DNA of 64,000 nt from Streptomyces sp. 6-11-2 (lineage in GTDB: Bacteria; Actinomycetota; Actinomycetes; Streptomycetales; Streptomycetaceae). The first letter of the stretch is position 1; each line of letters starts with the position of its first letter. The translations under genes and the position numbers were made by a program. Below the pieces are notes generated by a model. The model worked only from the letters and a program-made list of their open reading frames with translations. It was not told the DNA's origin and made no database searches. The stretch is from positions 3,286,001-3,350,000 of the forward strand of contig NZ_BJOR01000001.1 of the NCBI RefSeq assembly GCF_006540305.1, given 5' to 3'. Of this stretch, positions 60,978-64,000 are shown in pieces.

Positions 60978-62294
60978 ATGAGAACCGTCACCAGCCGCAG
61001 GAGGCGGCTCGGGGCATACGCGTTCTTCGCGTCGGCGGCGCTGAGCGCCACCGTGCTCGGCGCCACGCCGGCCTCCGCCGCGAGCGACATGCTGTGGGTC
61101 CAGTCCCCGGAGGCGGTGACGCTGGCCGTCACACCGGGCTCGTACCAAGAGCTCTCGTTCGGCTTGTCCCACGACAACGGCAACTACCGCGTCATCAATG
61201 GCGTGCTCACCCTCGACCTGTCGGAACTGGCGGGCGTGGCCGAGGTCTCGGTGCCGGACAACTGCTTCCTGTCCGAGTCCGGCACCACCGCCGTATGCGA
61301 CATCTGGGAGGTCGGCGACATCGGCGGCACCTACGACGGTCCCCAGGTCACCCTGGGGCTCCGGACCGTGGAGGGTGCCCCGGCCGGCGGGGAGCTGAGC
61401 ATCGGCCACCGTGCGCAGGCGGAGACCAACGGCCCGGGCGGTGTGCTGCGCACCGGCTGGGGCAGCACACCGGTCAAGGTCGAGTCCGTACCGTCGCCGG
61501 ACCTGAGCCTGACCGAGCCGGCGCCGGTGGGCCCGGTCGCCCCCGGGACCTCTCTGCCCGTACCCGTCACGGTCACCAACAAGGGCGACGCGGCCGCGGA
61601 GGGGTTCCGACTCCGGGTGTGGAACTCCTACGGCCTGGACCTCGCCACCAACTACCCGGGCTGCGCCTGGACCCCGCCTGTCCTGGACACCGACGACGTG
61701 CCAGGCGGCCTGCTGGACTGCACGTTCGACACCGTCGTGGAGCCCGGCGCCACCGTCACCCTGCCGGAGCCGCTGCGGCTCACCGTGGCGTCCCACGCCC
61801 TGTTCGAGCGACTCGATGTCAGCATCGAGCCGCTCGAGGGCACGCAGGACCAGAACCCCGAGGACAACTTCACCAGCACGCCGATCACCGCGGAGAACAC
61901 GGCCGACTTCGCCGTCCAGGGTGACAGCGTCACCGGCGCGGCCGGAGAGAAGGTCACTGCCACGATCGGGTTCCGCAACCTGGGTCCCGCCTGGTTCGCC
62001 AACATCGGCAGCGGTGACCCGGTGGGCACGGTCACCCTGGCGGTGCCCGCAGGCACCACGGTCGTCTCGGCTCCGGAGAACTGCCGGGCGGAGGGATCCG
62101 GCACGTACCGGTGCGAACTCCGGCACTGGGCCACTCCCGAGGACCGGATCCAGTTCCCCTTCGAACTGCGCATCGACCGGGTGATCCCGAACGCCATCGG
62201 CGCCATCACGCTCCACACCTCCGCGCGGCAGGCCCAATACGACCCCCAGCCGCACAACGCCTACGCCGAACTGGTGGTCAACGCCGCCAAGTGA
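60978..62294 (+). CDS. Secreted protein with Ig/DUF11-like beta domains
   Basis: Exported protein of 438 residues. The signal peptide ends GATPASAAS (about 35). Three beta-rich domains follow: one to about 165, a CARDB-like domain beginning SVPSPDLSLTEPAPVGPVAP with VPVTVTNKGDAAAEGF, and a DUF11-like domain with GFRNLGPAWF. Each has one pair of Cys (NCFLSESGTTAVC, GCAWTP..LLDC, NCRAEGSGTYRC), so each may be disulfide-locked. No anchor is present, so it is released. GGGAG precedes ATG 60978. Divergent from the sortase substrate. Confidence 0.85.
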   Translation: MRTVTSRRRRLGAYAFFASAALSATVLGATPASAASDMLWVQSPEAVTLAVTPGSYQELSFGLSHDNGNYRVINGVLTLDLSELAGVAEVSVPDNCFLSESGTTAVCDIWEVGDIGGTYDGPQVTLGLRTVEGAPAGGELSIGHRAQAETNGPGGVLRTGWGSTPVKVESVPSPDLSLTEPAPVGPVAPGTSLPVPVTVTNKGDAAAEGFRLRVWNSYGLDLATNYPGCAWTPPVLDTDDVPGGLLDCTFDTVVEPGATVTLPEPLRLTVASHALFERLDVSIEPLEGTQDQNPEDNFTSTPITAENTADFAVQGDSVTGAAGEKVTATIGFRNLGPAWFANIGSGDPVGTVTLAVPAGTTVVSAPENCRAEGSGTYRCELRHWATPEDRIQFPFELRIDRVIPNAIGAITLHTSARQAQYDPQPHNAYAELVVNAAK

Positions 62295-62333
62295 CCTTCC
62301 CGGCGGCCCGAACCGGCCCCCGGTCCGCACAGT

Positions 62334-62365
62334 GGCCGGCCCCGAGGAGGTACTCGGGGCCGGCC
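62334..62365. terminator. Bidirectional terminator, 13-bp stem
   Basis: GGCCGGCCCCGAG pairs perfectly with CTCGGGGCCGGCC around a 6-base loop, between convergent genes. Confidence 0.88.
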
Positions 62366-62382
62366 GCACCGGATCTGTGACG

Positions 62383-62628
62383 TCAGCGACGAGGTGGCCT
62401 GGTGCGCCATGTGGCGAACAGCCCCACACCGACGCTGGTAACCGCGGTGAAGGCAGCGGGCCCGGCCACCATGAAGACCAGGGCGGCGAGCGTGGTCAGG
62501 GCGAGCAGCGCAATGAGGTCCAGCACGCGCTCACCCGGGACGGAGGTCTCGGTCGATTCGTTGGCCTGAGACCGCCGCTGAGAAGAGGACGGAGAGACGG
62601 TGCCGGGGTTCGCTTCTTTATCAGTCAT
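62383..62628 (-). CDS. Small membrane protein (81 residues)
   Basis: A disordered Ser/Gln-rich start leads to two hydrophobic helices (about 36-56 and 58-75) and a short Arg-rich end. ATG 62628 is preferred; GGATG lies just upstream. It is divergent from the HTH gene, so the repeats in between may act on both. No family recognised. Confidence 0.6.
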   Translation of the reverse strand: MTDKEANPGTVSPSSSQRRSQANESTETSVPGERVLDLIALLALTTLAALVFMVAGPAAFTAVTSVGVGLFATWRTRPPRR

Positions 62629-62722
62629 GTCATCCAGCACACCTTGCTCCGCCCGGTGACTCCGAGCCTGCCGAACGATCACGAAGAAGACAGATCAGTG
62701 CACGTCTTCGACCGAACGCCGA

Positions 62723-62763
62723 AGGTGTTCGGCTGAGTTCGGCGGCGTTCCGCAGGTGTTCGG
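62723..62763. promoter_or_regulatory. Direct repeats, operator candidate
   Basis: AGGTGTTCGG occurs at 62723-62732 and again at 62754-62763, 31 bases (about three helical turns) apart, amid further TTCGG/CCGAA words. Confidence 0.55.
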
Positions 62764-62852
62764 TGAACTTCGGGACAGCCCCAGCCGAGGCCGCTACGCT
62801 TCCGTTCCCCGTAGATGATCGGAAGTTGCCAAACGACCGAGAGGGAAGCCGC

Positions 62853-63545
62853 GTGACCGACTTAGTGCCGCATGAGACCTTCCAGCAAGCACTGTCGGAC
62901 TTCGCGAAAGAACTGGTCCGGCTTCGCATCTCTCGTGGTGGCCCCTCCCTCCGGGAGATCTCCCGCCTCACGGGGGAGCATGGCCGGAACCTCGCGGCCT
63001 CTACGCTCAGCGAGATCTTCAATGGTGTTCGGCTGCCGGAACTGGACTCCCTGATGTCCCTCGTGCGGGCCCTGCTCGCCTTCGACACACACGGCGCAGG
63101 CCACGTGGGCAGGAATGATCCACGGCTGGAGGAGTGGCGTACTCACTGGAAGCGGTTGAAGGTACTGCAGACAGAGTCCGGAGGCGTCTCGGAGCCAAGC
63201 CCCGCAGAGCAGGAACCGATCGCGGGCATCGACGAGTTCAGCGCTCCTTCGCCCGCCGTGCTCCTCAACATGCTCGAATCGCAGCTCGGCAAGCCGCTGT
63301 CGGAGGACGAACACAGGCTACTGAACGCGTTGGCCTTCCCCACTGCAAGCCCGCCGGGTGGTCAGGTCGACCTGAGCCGGATTGCCGAGACCGCCGTCGC
63401 CTGTTTCCCCGAGTCGTCGGCGGGGCACATCACCTCCGTCCTGCGCTCGCTGATAGCGCGCAACTTCCTGTTGACCGGTCGGGACAGCAACTACGCGATA
63501 TCTGATGCCGCGCTGCGCGCGTTGGCCCGAAGGAGGATGCCTTGA
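62853..63545 (+). CDS. Helix-turn-helix regulator-like protein
   Basis: Protein of 230 residues. The N-terminal region (about 8-75) has PSLREISRLTGEHGRNLAAS and TLSEIFNGVRLPELDSLMSL, the pattern of XRE-like folds in Streptomyces where a helix-turn-helix is followed by a LVRAL helix. Residues 120-230 form a second, winged-helix-like domain of about 100 residues. GTG 62853 has GAGGGAA upstream. It overlaps the next gene by 4 bases, so the two are coupled, and the direct repeats ahead could be its own operator. Confidence 0.75.
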   Translation: MTDLVPHETFQQALSDFAKELVRLRISRGGPSLREISRLTGEHGRNLAASTLSEIFNGVRLPELDSLMSLVRALLAFDTHGAGHVGRNDPRLEEWRTHWKRLKVLQTESGGVSEPSPAEQEPIAGIDEFSAPSPAVLLNMLESQLGKPLSEDEHRLLNALAFPTASPPGGQVDLSRIAETAVACFPESSAGHITSVLRSLIARNFLLTGRDSNYAISDAALRALARRRMP

Positions 63546-64000
63546 CCCGACGTTCCTTCAGCATCTCCCAAGTCTCCGAGTCCGCTGGTGAGGGTGTGCT
63601 GGACATCCCCAGCCTTTCGGTCCTGCGTTACAAAGATCCCGAAACCCTGCTCGCTGAATTCGAGTCGCTCTGGGGAGTCCGGGCCAGTGTGGTGGCAGTA
63701 CCGGTCCTCGAACCCGACGGTCTGCTTTTCGACGTCAAAGGACTACGAGGCGTCCCGATGTCGAACTACTCCGTTCCGTCCTCGCGACTCAAAAGTTTCG
63801 CGGATGTAGTAGGGGTATTTCTGGCGGCCGGGCTCGACGTCACCCTGACCTTGTATCCGGGGCACGGTTTCATTCCAGGCGACGGGATCCACACACGCGA
63901 CATCGCAGGCGGCAGCGCCAACCGAGTATGCATTGCCAACCCGCGTACGAGCGAGGTCTACGGCGCCATCCTGGGCACTGGCATCGACATCGCCCAAGAA
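63542..64000 (+). CDS. Unknown gene coupled to the HTH gene (runs off the window)
   Basis: An uninterrupted frame of 153 codons reaches the window edge. It starts with TTG 63542, which overlaps the preceding stop as TTGA and has AGGAGG 5 bases before it, so the start is convincing despite the rare codon. The sequence alternates hydrophobic strands and Gly loops (VVGVFLAAGLDVTLTLYPGH, VYGAILGTGIDIA), as in alpha/beta enzymes. No family recognised. The neighbouring regulator probably controls it. Confidence 0.7.
   Translation, partial: MTRRSFSISQVSESAGEGVLDIPSLSVLRYKDPETLLAEFESLWGVRASVVAVPVLEPDGLLFDVKGLRGVPMSNYSVPSSRLKSFADVVGVFLAAGLDVTLTLYPGHGFIPGDGIHTRDIAGGSANRVCIANPRTSEVYGAILGTGIDIAQE

Overview
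The window is chromosomal DNA of a Streptomyces: very high GC, GC-rich third codon positions, many GTG starts, leaderless promoters of the TANNNT-N6/8-start type, and a gene order I recognise from the S. coelicolor core chromosome (CYP107U1-like P450, kynurenine genes, fba, pyrE, clpB, hspR-dnaJ-grpE-dnaK, dcd). Species cannot be named from sequence alone. No search was run; identifications rest on motifs, lengths and context.

Region 1 (1-9,290): end of an ABC exporter permease, a cytochrome P450, and two DesK/NarL-type two-component operons on the minus strand. The second operon also carries a membrane acyltransferase and a secreted alpha/beta hydrolase. Both operons are preceded by the same exact 18-bp sequence.

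Region 2 (9,290-25,160): tryptophan-to-anthranilate catabolism (tryptophan 2,3-dioxygenase, kynureninase, formamidase), a DUF3151 gene, an MFS exporter, fructose-bisphosphate aldolase, orotate phosphoribosyltransferase and an aldose-epimerase-like gene. Then come an SRPBCC protein whose membrane-anchor 3' end is repeated downstream, a membrane-bound spermidine-synthase-like protein behind a perfect palindrome, DUF2617, a Gly/His/Cys-repeat membrane peptide, an aminotransferase, small or decayed genes and a YbjN-type protein.

Region 3 (25,160-38,580): the HspR heat-shock regulon (clpB and dnaK-grpE-dnaJ-hspR) with HAIR operators. Between the two parts lie a PPOX-type flavoprotein, a tiny secreted peptide with a degenerate Rieske-like partner, three paralogous LuxR-type regulators, an orphan sugar-binding lipoprotein and a small hypothetical gene.

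Region 4 (38,580-48,620): an MraY/WecA-like glycosyl-phosphate transferase with a repetitive tail, a membrane Fe-S oxidoreductase, an ABM monooxygenase, a Yip1-domain protein, the formamide-use operon fmdB-amiS-fmdA, a phosphoribosyltransferase with dcd, and a small zinc-ribbon protein.

Region 5 (48,880-58,850), accessory: tRNA-Gly(CCC), a wrecked tyrosine integrase and small unknown genes, with a diverged copy of the integrase/att flank at 51.5 kb. An AadA-like nucleotidyltransferase, a winged-helix regulator with a membrane protein, a receptor Ser/Thr kinase with a beta-propeller sensor and a PucR-type pseudogene follow. The region ends with a complete rpoA standing alone, outside any ribosomal-protein operon.

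Region 6 (58,950-64,000): an LAxTG sortase substrate, a secreted repeat protein, a small membrane protein, and an HTH-type regulator coupled to an unknown gene that runs off the end.

The items most worth following are the free-standing rpoA, the peptide/Rieske-like/triple-LuxR cluster, and the shared operator of the two two-component operons.
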